Assembly: GCA_001970955.1 (NCBI GenBank)
Contig: MPUH01000625.1
Location: 1 to 42,811 of the forward strand
Source of the DNA: Stentor coeruleus
Taxonomy: Eukaryota > Ciliophora > Heterotrichea > Heterotrichida > Stentoridae
DNA length: 42,811 nucleotides
Direction: 5' to 3'
Shown: positions 29,048 to 38,178 of the stretch, piece after piece
Position numbering within the stretch: the stretch's first letter is position 1
Layout of the letters: every line of letters starts with the position of its first letter
Notes under the pieces: model-generated
Told to the model about the DNA's origin: nothing
Database searches by the model: none
What the model saw: only the letters and a program-made list of their open reading frames with translations
Made by a program: the position numbers and the translations under genes

Positions 29048-29944
29048 ATGAGTGTCATACCTGAAACAAATCCTGAATTACTAAGCGAGTCTGAAAATAG
29101 AGAAACAGATCGATACAATATAAAAGATCAGCAAGTTATCATAGCTTTTACTGACAGTGACATACCCTATAACCAAAAACCATATGGATTAAAAAATTCT
29201 AATTATCCCCACCAAGAAAATCCTGTATCAAAAATATCCTTATCCAGACTAGATTCTCTGACAAAATTTTATGAAAATTCAATGAAAACAGATAGAAATG
29301 ACAGGAACAATTTTATAAAAAAAGTTTATTTTTTAGTTGCCACCCAGCTATCTATAACAATATCATTTGTCGGAATTATATTAGGATTTCAAGTTATTAA
29401 AGAGAATATAAGACAAACATCATATATTGCTTTAGGAACTTTTATATCAGCATTTATCATTAGCTTAATTACTATTTGTTGTATTAAACCAGCCCGTAAA
29501 TACCCTTGGAATTATGTGTTACTTTTTTCTTTTACTATATTAATTACTTATACAATAGGGTATATTTCAGCTTATTTTGATAGTATAGCTGTACTTTCAG
29601 CTAGTTTTACAACATTAGGAATTGTTTTTTCTTTAGCTATTTATGTGCATTTTTCAAAAAAAGATTTTAGGGTTTGTACTGGGATTACGATAAGTATTAT
29701 AACAGGGATGATTTTTTTTGGTTTGTCAATGACATTTGCTTATGTGAGTGTTGTTAGTTCAGTTATTGGATTTGCTGTTGTGATTATTTTTTCTGTTTTT
29801 ATTGTGTATGATATACAACTTATATGTGGTGGAAGGTATGATGCTTTGAATTATGATGATTATGTTATTGGCGCAATTGTATTGTATATCGATATTATTG
29901 CCCTTTTTCTTTATATGCTTAGGCTTTTAATGGGTAAACAATAA
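29048..29944 (+). CDS. TMBIM/Lifeguard (BAX inhibitor-1) family protein B
   Basis: 298 aa. The cytosolic N-terminus (about 75 residues) is followed by SLTKFYENSM, then NFIKKVYFLVATQLS and seven helices. The C-terminal signature is VYDIQLICGGRYDALNYDDYVIGAIVLYIDIIALFLYMLRLL, intact compared with TMBIM A. The pair shares the LDSLTKFYE/LKSLTKFYD motif and the CGGR-x-NYDDYVI block, so they arose by tandem duplication and then diverged, chiefly in the N-terminus. The role is ER/Golgi Ca2+ handling by family inference. No intron. Confidence 0.94.
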   Translation: MSVIPETNPELLSESENRETDRYNIKDQQVIIAFTDSDIPYNQKPYGLKNSNYPHQENPVSKISLSRLDSLTKFYENSMKTDRNDRNNFIKKVYFLVATQLSITISFVGIILGFQVIKENIRQTSYIALGTFISAFIISLITICCIKPARKYPWNYVLLFSFTILITYTIGYISAYFDSIAVLSASFTTLGIVFSLAIYVHFSKKDFRVCTGITISIITGMIFFGLSMTFAYVSVVSSVIGFAVVIIFSVFIVYDIQLICGGRYDALNYDDYVIGAIVLYIDIIALFLYMLRLLMGKQ

Positions 29945-30750
29945 TTATTTAAGATAGAAAAAGGTATTTTATTTTTTTGTATGGAATGGTTTTATGGAAT
30001 AATAATTTAGTAAATATTATTTTATTAGGAATATTAGATGGTTGGTTGAATGAATTTTAGCTTTTTTTGATGATTTTTGAAATTATTGGATTTTTTGTAT
30101 TGTGATGAATATTATGTGGAAGTTTTATAGTAAGGAATTTATCGATAAAGGGATTATGTATTACAGTTAAAAAAAAAATTAATAGGAAATAATCATTATC
30201 ATTTAACAAATACTTGTATGTGGAAACAAGTTTTAAATCATTTTATTTTATATAAACTTAACTTTAGTAAAATGATTTTAAACAAAAATGAAAACTCCAT
30301 CATAAAAAATATATTAAAGAATCAGATATTACTATAATAAAAATATTAAGGCTTCATCTTATTTAACTTTAACATTAAAAAACAACATCATTTCTCATCT
30401 TCCTTCACTTTATAACACAAAACATACCAATAAATTTTATTTACAATTTTCTGTCAAATTTAAATCTTATTTATCCCTTAATCCTCATTTCTAAATACAT
30501 AAAAATATAACACAAAACATACCAATAAATTTTATTTACAATTTTCTGTCAAATTTAAATCTTATTTATCCCTTAATCCTCATTTCTAAATACATAAAAG
30601 TATTATATCCTATCATTCTTAATATACTTTAAATTATAATAATCAAATCCTTGAAATTTCTATTAAAACCAAAATCTTTGTATATATTTCTTGAAGAATT
30701 GTCATAACTTGGTTTTATCTTTAAAACCAAGTGAAAAAGAAAGTATTCAA
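29945..30750. other. Convergent intergenic region with 95-bp tandem duplication
   Basis: 806 bp, no gene seen. Very AT-rich; left third C-poor, right two thirds G-poor. Contains the duplication at 30411-30600. Confidence 0.7.
30411..30600. repeat. 95-bp tandem duplication
   Basis: 30411-30505 and 30506-30600 match except the final base. Each unit starts TATAACACAAAACATACC. No N between the copies; either real or a merged assembly overlap. Confidence 0.93.
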
Positions 30751-31113
30751 TTAACTACTTAAAAATGAGGGCAATACGGGGATCAAATAATTGTTGAACC
30801 GTGGAGGATCAAGTAAAATAAAAGCTCCTGGAGGCAAGTGAGATTTTTTATATGGTTTATTAACCATATCCAATGAAGTGACTGAAAGCAAAGACGCAAA
30901 CAATGATGGTTGCTTTGTATTGTTTAGTTGCAAAGCTTTACAAGCACTCTCGCTTTGTTCGAAGAGGACTGAGCATTTCCTCCGACCAAAAAACTTTATT
31001 GACTCAATCCTCCCAAATTTGCAGAAAACATTTGCGATATCGTCAGCTTTGACGTTGCTGCCGAAGTTTTGAAGTAAGATTTGGTGGCTTTCTTCTCTAT
31101 TACGCTTTGCCAT
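30751..31113 (-). CDS. Small RRM-type RNA-binding protein
   Basis: 120 aa. Residues about 10-80 have the RRM layout: ILLQNFG as RNP2, DDIANVFCKFGRIESIKFF as helix 1 and strand 2, and RRKCSVLFE as a weak RNP1 lacking the usual aromatic pair. A basic, Pro-rich C-terminus follows (KKSHLPPGAFILLDPPRF). Single-RRM proteins of this size occur among splicing and mRNA-processing factors, but no specific orthologue is recognised. The ATG follows ATTA. The gene sits on the minus strand between two plus-strand genes. Confidence 0.65.
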   Translation of the reverse strand: MAKRNREESHQILLQNFGSNVKADDIANVFCKFGRIESIKFFGRRKCSVLFEQSESACKALQLNNTKQPSLFASLLSVTSLDMVNKPYKKSHLPPGAFILLDPPRFNNYLIPVLPSFLSS

Positions 31114-31736
31114 TAATTTTTATCATGGACTTGGCCCCTTTTGTTTTTATTAAATAGATAAGAAGTTTATATGAAGATGAGAATAATAGTTTTTGGAATT
31201 TTTATGAGAATGATTAGAGAAATAAGGAAGTTTTGAAAAGTTTCTGGAAGAAGTTTGATTTTTTATAAATAGTTAGATTATGAAACTATTGAACACTTTA
31301 TGATAATAAAAAATTTGAAGCTTTTAAAGATATATTTATATGAAGAATTTATTATCTCGTGATGAAAAATCTTATAAAAGATTTAAAGTAGGGTACTAGA
31401 AAAATCATATAATCTAAATCTAAAACCAAAACTTTCATCCTAAAACCAAAAAACTATCCAAAACTTTCAATATCCAAACCTCACCCTATCAACACTATTT
31501 TTAAACCTCTTCAAAAAACCCCATATCTTTCCACCCTATGCAGTACACATAAAACCATCTTTCACACAATAAACCATCCAACAAAGATTTTTTACATTAA
31601 AAATCATTCAGTTATCTCAAAAATACAAACAAAGTTCAAAAAACCTCTAAAAAAGCATAGTTTCCTAAAAACCCTATAAATATATATATTTTTATCAGTG
31701 CCCCATAGCCCGGGAGTAATGTGCGTAATAATTTAA
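31114..31736. other. Divergent intergenic region ending in a GC-rich leader with a mini-uORF
   Basis: 623 bp. Left half C-poor, right half G-poor. Just before the next gene, 31698-31725 is GC-rich (GCCCCATAGCCCGGG). A 5-codon upstream frame (31719-31736) ends with TAA directly touching the main ATG at 31737. Confidence 0.65.
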
Positions 31737-32765
31737 ATGAACAGAACTCAAGATTTACTGTTAAACAGAGAACTTTATGGTGGACAACTGAATCAAAATT
31801 ATATAACAAGGTGGAATGAAAGAAAAATTACAGAAGAAACTGAACGTAAAGCATCTGCACTATGGATTCAGGCTTCAGGGAACATTTTAGCTTGTATATC
31901 CTCATTACGAAGGCTTAAAATTTACGATTTCCAAAAACATTTCGCCCTAGTATATTTTTCCCCTTACGATATACAAGTATTTAAAGCTTGGTTTACAGGA
32001 AGGACCCTTTATTTTATAGCAGGAAAAGAAAACTGTTATAAAATTTATAAGTTCAGCCTTGATAAAAACATCCTAAAACCTGAGGTTTTATTTGATAATA
32101 TCAAGAATATCGAAGATACAGATGTAATACAAGATTGTGTTGTTATACAAAATGATGATGAATATGAAATTTTCGATCTTAGAAATTCAACAAAAAACAA
32201 AATCAAAGGTAAAGGGACATCTCGATACTGCAAAGGGTTTATATTATGTTGGGACCAAAACAACTTTATAGAAATTATTAAAATCTCTACACAAACTTTT
32301 TATAAAATCAACTCCTTTACTGAAATTATAGAAAATATAATATTTCTTGATATAGTCCAAGACACACTTTTGATATTCTTAGAAACATTCAAATTAATCA
32401 CTTATAATATCATGACAAAAGATATAAAGGATTTCTATTTAAATAATCCATCACAATATTTTGAAATCGAAAGCTCAGGAGAAAGTGTGATGCAACTTGA
32501 AAATAATTCTCTTATATTATTTACCCCATTTCCTGTGTTTATTAATACAAATCAAGAAATTGTTATGATTAGTGATAATGGGCCGAATATTTTTGTTTTA
32601 TGTGAAGATAGAGTATTAGTGATATCAAAAAGTAATTATGAGGTTTGTATTGTAGAAATTAAAGAGAATTGTTATGCTATTGGGTGTAATGAGATTGCTG
32701 ATGAGTTTTATGTGGCAAATGATATGGGGATGTGGGGATATGAACAAAGTATAGTTTTTGAGTAA
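31737..32765 (+). CDS. Beta-propeller-like protein of unknown function
   Basis: 342 aa. After a charged N-terminus (about 40 residues) the chain is a series of beta-strand quartets with repeating aromatic/hydrophobic patterns (ALWIQASGNILACIS, TLYFIAGKENCYKIYKFSL, GFILCWDQNNFIEIIKI, NIFVLCEDRVLVISK). This resembles degenerate WD40/Kelch-like blades without GH...WD signatures. No signal peptide or membrane segment. No orthologue recognised. The ATG is directly preceded by an in-frame TAA, so no longer N-terminus is possible without splicing. Confidence 0.7.
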   Translation: MNRTQDLLLNRELYGGQLNQNYITRWNERKITEETERKASALWIQASGNILACISSLRRLKIYDFQKHFALVYFSPYDIQVFKAWFTGRTLYFIAGKENCYKIYKFSLDKNILKPEVLFDNIKNIEDTDVIQDCVVIQNDDEYEIFDLRNSTKNKIKGKGTSRYCKGFILCWDQNNFIEIIKISTQTFYKINSFTEIIENIIFLDIVQDTLLIFLETFKLITYNIMTKDIKDFYLNNPSQYFEIESSGESVMQLENNSLILFTPFPVFINTNQEIVMISDNGPNIFVLCEDRVLVISKSNYEVCIVEIKENCYAIGCNEIADEFYVANDMGMWGYEQSIVFE

Positions 32766-33690
32766 AGTTTTGCAATGAATGTAATATTCTGGATAAATGG
32801 GTTTAGGGTGTTAACTAGATATTAAATAATTTTTGAAGGGCTTGATATGTTTGTTAATATTTCATCAGATTTTTTTAAGATATTGTTTTTGGATGTCTTT
32901 TATAAATAGCTGAGAAAATTTTTATACTTTGGGTATGAGGATCAAGTTTTCTAGAATGATATAAGCTTTTTTATGTTATTATGTGCATATTTTTTATAGT
33001 GACCTTTTAGCATTTTAACTAAACCTTTTGATTTTTTAATCGCAAAATATTTATCGCGCTGAAAAATTAATTTTTTTATAATAATATGGGCGAATAGATT
33101 TATAAGCCTAATGGTTTTAAATAGAAGAATTTTTATTAGGTTGATAGTTTATATTTTTGAATACATCAAAATATTATAATAAATATTTTATAATGTTCAG
33201 TTTTCTTGTGATAAACTTTGAAGCATATGAGAATAATGCATTTGCAACTAAAGACATAATTTTTTAAGAAAAAAACACTCTTTGAAGGAATGTGCTAATA
33301 AAACGCTTATGACTTGCTAAAAAAGTATCATTTTCAATTAACTAAAGCAGGCTACAATACTAAAACCTAAAATTTTGACACATCACAAACATCTTCAATT
33401 AACTAAAGCAGGCTACAATACTAAAACCTAAAATTTTGACACATCACAAAACATCATACAAAAAAACTCATAAAAATAACCCCAGTGTCTAAAATCGCCA
33501 TAATCCTAAAACAGCAAAATATAATTTTAGCTAAAAAAATCATTAATCTATTTCTCATCTTCGGTAACACCCATTTATTTATATATTTCTCTGCACCTCC
33601 ATAATGATAAATTAAAATCCTATACCATAACTCTTATCAAACATCTAAACATAATAAAATTTAATACATTCAAATTATTATAAAAAAACA
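32766..33690. other. Long intergenic region between plus-strand genes with 61-bp duplication
   Basis: 925 bp, no gene. 32766-33000 is C-poor; 33300-33680 is G-poor. Contains the duplication at 33333-33454. Confidence 0.7.
33333..33454. repeat. 61-bp tandem duplication
   Basis: 33333-33393 and 33394-33454 match apart from one extra A in the second. Units start TTCAATTAACTAAAGCAGG. May be real or an assembly overlap. Confidence 0.92.
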
Positions 33691-34695
33691 ATGAATTATA
33701 TTATTCTTACAGTAATAGTGTTCCTTTTACAAGAAATATTAGCTGATTGTTATAAATGTACAATATTTGGTTCAGAGTTTATACTGTAATATATACATAG
33801 TAACAAAGATTTTAATCTTTATTGTTTACCCAATTCAATATGTTCTGAAGCTTGTTCAGGAGTTATAATCCCAAGTACCGAAGCATGTCCAAGATCAGAT
33901 GTAAAAAACATATAGTCAATATGTTCAACTTATTTTCATTCAGAATCATCAGGTTCTATAAGTATTTTAGGGATTTCTCCTTTGAATATTTGTTATTGGT
34001 TTTTGGATTTAAGGAAAAGAACTAAAAGTTCTACGATTTTTGATGCAGAAACCACAGGTCATATGTATTTTAAAATTAACAGCTATGAGGATGAAAATTC
34101 TCCTCGGATTGTTCATGAATATGATATTACTAAAGAAAGTAAATCTGAATTTAATATAACTGGAAAATATTTTGAAATCTTAGTATTTTCTATGGCAATA
34201 AGTGGGGATATAAAGGTAAAAGTTTTATGGAATCAAAAGTCTTCAGGAAGTTATGAGGAATCTAAAAATATTATTATTATATCAGCTTCTGGGGCTGCAT
34301 TTCTGATATTCTTAATGTGTATTATAGCTTGTTTAATTATGACTATAAGGAAAAAAAGAGAAAGTTCTAGAGTTAGTCAACAGATATATGAATTTGTTCC
34401 TGATGATTGTTCATTTATTAGTCATATGGATACAAACATGCCATCAAAATTATTTTGTAACAAAACTCTTATTGATCCTTGCTGTATTTGCTTTGAAAAG
34501 TACTTATTAATTAGATTTTATTTGGGGTGTTTTGTTAGAGAACTACCTTGCAATCATTTGTTTCATACGCACTGTATTGATGAATGGATATATATGAAAA
34601 AAAATTACAGCTCTTGTCCTTTATGTATGAAGAATATTTTTGATTTCACTAGTCAGCTTGATAATTCAATAAATAATGAGAGAGCTTTAGATTAA
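33691..34695 (+). CDS. Transmembrane RING-H2 E3 ubiquitin ligase
   Basis: Three exons, 33691-33785, 33801-33900 and 33916-34695, with two 15-nt introns; 324 aa. Residues 1-18 are a signal peptide (MNYIILTVIVFLLQEILA), then a Cys-rich ectodomain (CYKC, CSEAC, CPRSDSIC) visible only after splicing. One membrane helix follows (about 195-218, IIIISASGAAFLIFLMCIIACL). The cytosolic tail ends in a RING-H2 finger: CCICFE, LPCNHLFHTHCIDEW, CPLC. The architecture resembles RNF13/RNF128-type single-pass ligases, though no PA domain is recognisable. Such proteins ubiquitinate membrane cargo in the secretory/endosomal system. Confidence in splicing is high because both junctions preserve frame and cysteines. 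Confidence 0.9.
33786..33800 (+). other. 15-nt intron 1 (RING-H2 gene), phase 2
   Basis: GTAATATATACATAG. A at position 10; retention gives an immediate TAA. Splicing gives EFIL-NKDFNLYC. Confidence 0.92.
33901..33915 (+). other. 15-nt intron 2 (RING-H2 gene), phase 0
   Basis: GTAAAAAACATATAG. A at position 10; retention gives TAG at the intron end. Splicing gives ACPRSD-SICSTYF. Confidence 0.92.
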
Positions 34696-34952
34696 TATTT
34701 TGATGAAAGTTCCTTTCTATCTTTTAGTTAAATTAAAATTTAGATAGGATTTTCTTTCAAAGTGATAATGATGTATAATTTAATACATTTTTTAAGTAGA
34801 AAACTTAAAATTATAACTATTTTTACAATGAATATTTAGTTTTTTATATATAAAGTAATATAAAAAAATCATCTAAACATACTCTTAAACCATATTTATC
34901 TTACACTAAAGCTAATAATTTCCCACAAAATACTATTAACTTAATTATTTCC

Positions 34953-36377
34953 TCAATCAAAAAGTCTTCCACCGTCATCAGCAAAATCTTTAAAATCAGC
35001 ATTTTCTTCTTCATTTTTATTCAAAATATTCTCCATAATCCCTTTAGGACTCAAACTATTTTCCATATCATTTTTCTCCTCACCATTTCCCCCTTTATTA
35101 AATTTATCATGTCCTTTATCACTTAAACTTTGCTTCATCATCTTTTCCTGATTTACCCTAACACTTTCTATTTTCTTCTTCCCCATATCCTCTCTATTCA
35201 AAACTTTTAGTTTAATTTTCAAGTCTTTTATTATCCCATTTAAACCTGAAATATTTAATATTTCTTCTAAAGTTTTAGCTGAATCTTCAATTCCTAAAGA
35301 TTCTTTGCTTTTATTAGCAATTAAAGCTATTGAGCTTATAAAATGATTGAATCTTTTATAAATCATTCCCATAGTTCTTTTGATAGGTCGGCTAGATTTA
35401 ATGTTAGTTTGGTTAATAAGGTAAAGGTTAGTTTGACAACTTCTTGGTCTTTGCTTAGGATTCCTAGTTTAAAAACTTTCATAATAGAATATAAGGAATT
35501 AATTGAGAATTCAGTTTGGATAAGTTCGGTAAGCTTTTCTGTATATGTGGAAATTTCTTGAAGCCATCTTCTAACAGGTTCAAAATCCCCTTTAAGCTCT
35601 TTAGCTAATAAACGAGATAAAAATTTATATTCTTGGGCTAGAAGCTTATCTCCTTCTTCAGGTCCAAATGAAAAATTGTGACAAAAAGATAAAATAAAAA
35701 ATTCAAGGCGCAATTCTGCATCAAGTAAAGATTTCTTATCATCAATATCTTTTATTATCAATCCTCCATCTGAACTTGTGTAAGATTATGTCCTCTTTTT
35801 GATTTAATTTGAGGTGATTTAAATCCTTCTACATTATAAAGCTTGATATATTTAATTATAACAAAAAAATTATGATATTTTTAGATATAAAAGCTGGGTT
35901 ATTAATTCTATGAGTATGTCTCTATCTCCACCTATTATAAGGTTTTTAGTATCAGAGTCTATATTGAGATTGAATAATTGTAATGCTTTGGATAAAATAT
36001 TCCAATTCTATAACTTGTTTGCAGAGGTTATTAGGTTTTTTATTGTATTTATTTCTGGGTGTTAAAAGTCTTTCAAGTTTATTCTATATAACAGTTACTT
36101 TAATTTGATTTAACCTTTTTATGAGTTTTGTAAAAGCATAACCTGATTCAAAAGATGGTAGCATTTCAGGAGGGATTTTGTTGACTGATGATGGAAGTTG
36201 GAATAAATTTGTTGATTTGAGCCAGTTGTAAAGATATTCTGGGACTTCCATATTTNCAAAAGCATAACCTGATTCAAAAGATGGTAACATTTCATGAGGG
36301 ATTTTGTTGACTGATGTTGGAAGTTGGAATAAATTTGTTGATTTGAGCCAGTTGTAAAGATATTCTGGGACTTCCAT
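34953..36377 (-). pseudogene. CH-domain (SPEF2/SPATA4-like) gene broken by several frameshifts
   Basis: The ATG at 36377 starts a calponin-homology-like domain (EVPEYLYNWLKSTNLFQLP ... LPSFESGYAFTKLIKRLNQIK). A 15-nt intron at 36084-36098 continues it (NKLERLLTPRNKYNKK). Then the frame shifts: the matching CH end (NILSKALQLFNLNIDSD, IIGGDRDILIELITQLLYLK) is in another frame near 36000-35880. Further shifts lie near 35870, 35780 and 35370 before a C-terminal coding part ends at 34953. The middle (35363-35761) is helical and ARM-like (FEPVRRWLQEISTYTEKL); the tail is acidic/basic low complexity. An N at 36256 adds a 124-bp duplication. Four shifts in one gene suggest a pseudogene or clustered sequence errors. 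SPEF2-type CH proteins belong to the ciliary central apparatus. Confidence 0.65.
36084..36098 (-). other. 15-nt intron in the CH-domain gene, phase 0
   Basis: GTAACTGTTATATAG on the minus strand. A at position 10; its last three bases form an in-frame TAG if retained. Splicing gives NQIK-NKLERLL. Confidence 0.85.
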
Positions 36378-36381
36378 ATTT
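36132..36381. repeat. 124-bp direct repeat flanking a single N
   Basis: 36132-36255 and 36258-36381 match with three single-base differences, around N at 36256. It duplicates the N-terminus of the CH-domain gene. Likely unmerged allelic contig ends. Confidence 0.92.
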
Positions 36382-36867
36382 TTATATATAATTTTGGGGT
36401 TTTTTAGTTTTTTTAGGTTTACGTTGAGTTTTTGATTTTAGGATTACGAAGAACATGATGAGATAAGGGTTTTTTATTATACAATTTTGTATTTAACAGG
36501 AAAATTGCCATTAGTATAGGTTAAGATGGATTATGAAAGGAATAAAATATAATAAAAAACAAACTATAGAATAATAATGATGCCAATAAAGAGAATTTTG
36601 ATTTTATTACAGGAATAAAGTTTTTCATCAAAAAAACCACAAGATTATATCATACTATTTGATCAATTTTTTTTTCAAATCATGCGACCAAATCGATAAT
36701 GTCCTTTTTTTGATAAAATCTCAAATCCCTCACACTTTCTATACAAAAAAATTAGCACTCATACAAGTCTTATAAAAGTCTATCTTTAAACACCCAAAAC
36801 CCAATATTTTATTCCTAAACTTTCTAATATCATACTTATAAATATAATTTACTTATTAATTTGCCAC
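36378..36867. other. Intergenic region
   Basis: 490 bp, no gene. 36382-36530 is G-rich and C-poor; 36640-36860 is C-rich and G-poor. Confidence 0.7.
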
Positions 36868-37179
36868 TTATTTATGTAAGAAGGAATTAGGTAGAGCAAC
36901 ATAAAAGCTATCTACAATACTACCTTGATTTGAAAGCGTTTTAAACCCACAGTTTTTCTTTTTACATGAACAGTTAAAAGATGAGAACACAGCAGTAGAT
37001 TCTGTTAAAGACTTTGAGTTCTTAAATTCAATCCATTCTTTCAGTGGGGGCATATCAGAATCAGAGCTCAAGCTAAGGTCGTTAAAACTATTTGAGCTCC
37101 TTTCATCATTTATTTCTTTTTCTTCGTTTAGAAACTCAGCACTTTTAATTTCACTTGTTAAACAAACACAGCATCCCAT
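36868..37179 (-). CDS. Small acylated (MGCC) acidic protein
   Basis: 103 aa. MGCCVCL fits N-myristoylation at G2 and palmitoylation at C3, C4 and perhaps C6, so it should be membrane-anchored. The middle is acidic and Ser-rich (SSNSFNDLSLSSDSDMPPL). A later cysteine group, CSCKKKNC (about 70-77), could bind metal or be further acylated. No family recognised. The same start type (MGC) occurs in the PDE at 26122-27204. The ATG follows TATAAAAT. It is AT-rich like its neighbours and has no intron. Confidence 0.65.
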   Translation of the reverse strand: MGCCVCLTSEIKSAEFLNEEKEINDERSSNSFNDLSLSSDSDMPPLKEWIEFKNSKSLTESTAVFSSFNCSCKKKNCGFKTLSNQGSIVDSFYVALPNSFLHK

Positions 37180-37411
37180 ATTTTATATTTTGATTTTGTA
37201 TTTAAAATATTTTTTATGTTTAAATTGTTTTAAAATACAGGAATATGATGATTTTTATAGTGAAAACATAGGAATTATGTGTTTTATTTGTATGTTTTTT
37301 GTGTTGAAATAAGAAATTCATGATATTTTTTAAAAAATAAGGTATTTATAAAAGTGTATATAGTTTTCTTTAGGTTTTGTAGTAATTTTATACAAAACTC
37401 TTCTGATATAT

Positions 37412-38158
37412 TTAATTAATAGATAAATTCCTAAGTCTTTTCAAATTATCTTTCAAACTTTTCCTTATCTCAACCGTCCTCGACAATTCTTGAATAATCG
37501 AAGCCTCAGTTACTTCTAATTCATTTATATGATCCATAGCTTCTAATTCTTCTTTTTTCTCATCATCTATAGACTCATAATATCTTGCTTTAACTTTTTC
37601 TTTATATTCTCTTTGATTTAAGCATCGATCTCTTAATGATTTTACATAACCTGATTTTATTTCCTTACATTTATTCACACGGGCTTGCCATTCTTTATCT
37701 TTACCTGAAGCATGATTGTTTTTCCAATTAGCAGTTTGTTCTCTTTTTTCATGGACTATATCCTGCTTTTTTTTAAGTATATAATTGGTTAAATCTTTTA
37801 TATTTTTCTTGTTTTCTTCTCTTGATTTTCTGATTTGTTGTTTTTTATATTCAAGATGATCAGCTTGTTCTGATAAATATTTTCTTTTTTTCTCAAGGGA
37901 TTTCGTTTTGAAATTTATGTTGGCTTGTTCTTTTTTGATTTCTCTTTGGAGGTTTTCTATTTCTTTTGCTGCGAGGCTTTTGATTTTATTCAACTGACTT
38001 ACTCTGTTGGTAACAATTTGCAATTGATATTTGGCTCGCTTTTTGTCGAATCTAGCTTGGAGTTTTTCATTTACTGCAGACCTTGGTGTACTGGATGGTA
38101 ATGAAGTGCTAAGGCTGTTTGGTTCGTTCCAGTTGAATCTAGTAGTGATTTTATCCAT
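37412..38158 (-). CDS. Long coiled-coil protein, probable cytoskeletal
   Basis: 248 aa. After about 30 Ser/Pro-rich residues the chain is almost all charged alpha-helix with heptad-like patterns from about 35 to 245 (KIKSLAAKEIENLQREIKK, KKQDIVHEKREQTANWK, KEELEAMDHINELEVTE). This is typical of ciliary or basal-body coiled-coil proteins; no specific orthologue is recognised. The start codon is only 20 bp from the start codon of the divergent gene at 38179, so the two must share a minimal promoter. Confidence 0.72.
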   Translation of the reverse strand: MDKITTRFNWNEPNSLSTSLPSSTPRSAVNEKLQARFDKKRAKYQLQIVTNRVSQLNKIKSLAAKEIENLQREIKKEQANINFKTKSLEKKRKYLSEQADHLEYKKQQIRKSREENKKNIKDLTNYILKKKQDIVHEKREQTANWKNNHASGKDKEWQARVNKCKEIKSGYVKSLRDRCLNQREYKEKVKARYYESIDDEKKEELEAMDHINELEVTEASIIQELSRTVEIRKSLKDNLKRLRNLSIN

Positions 38159-38178
38159 AGTTAGGAATATATATATAA

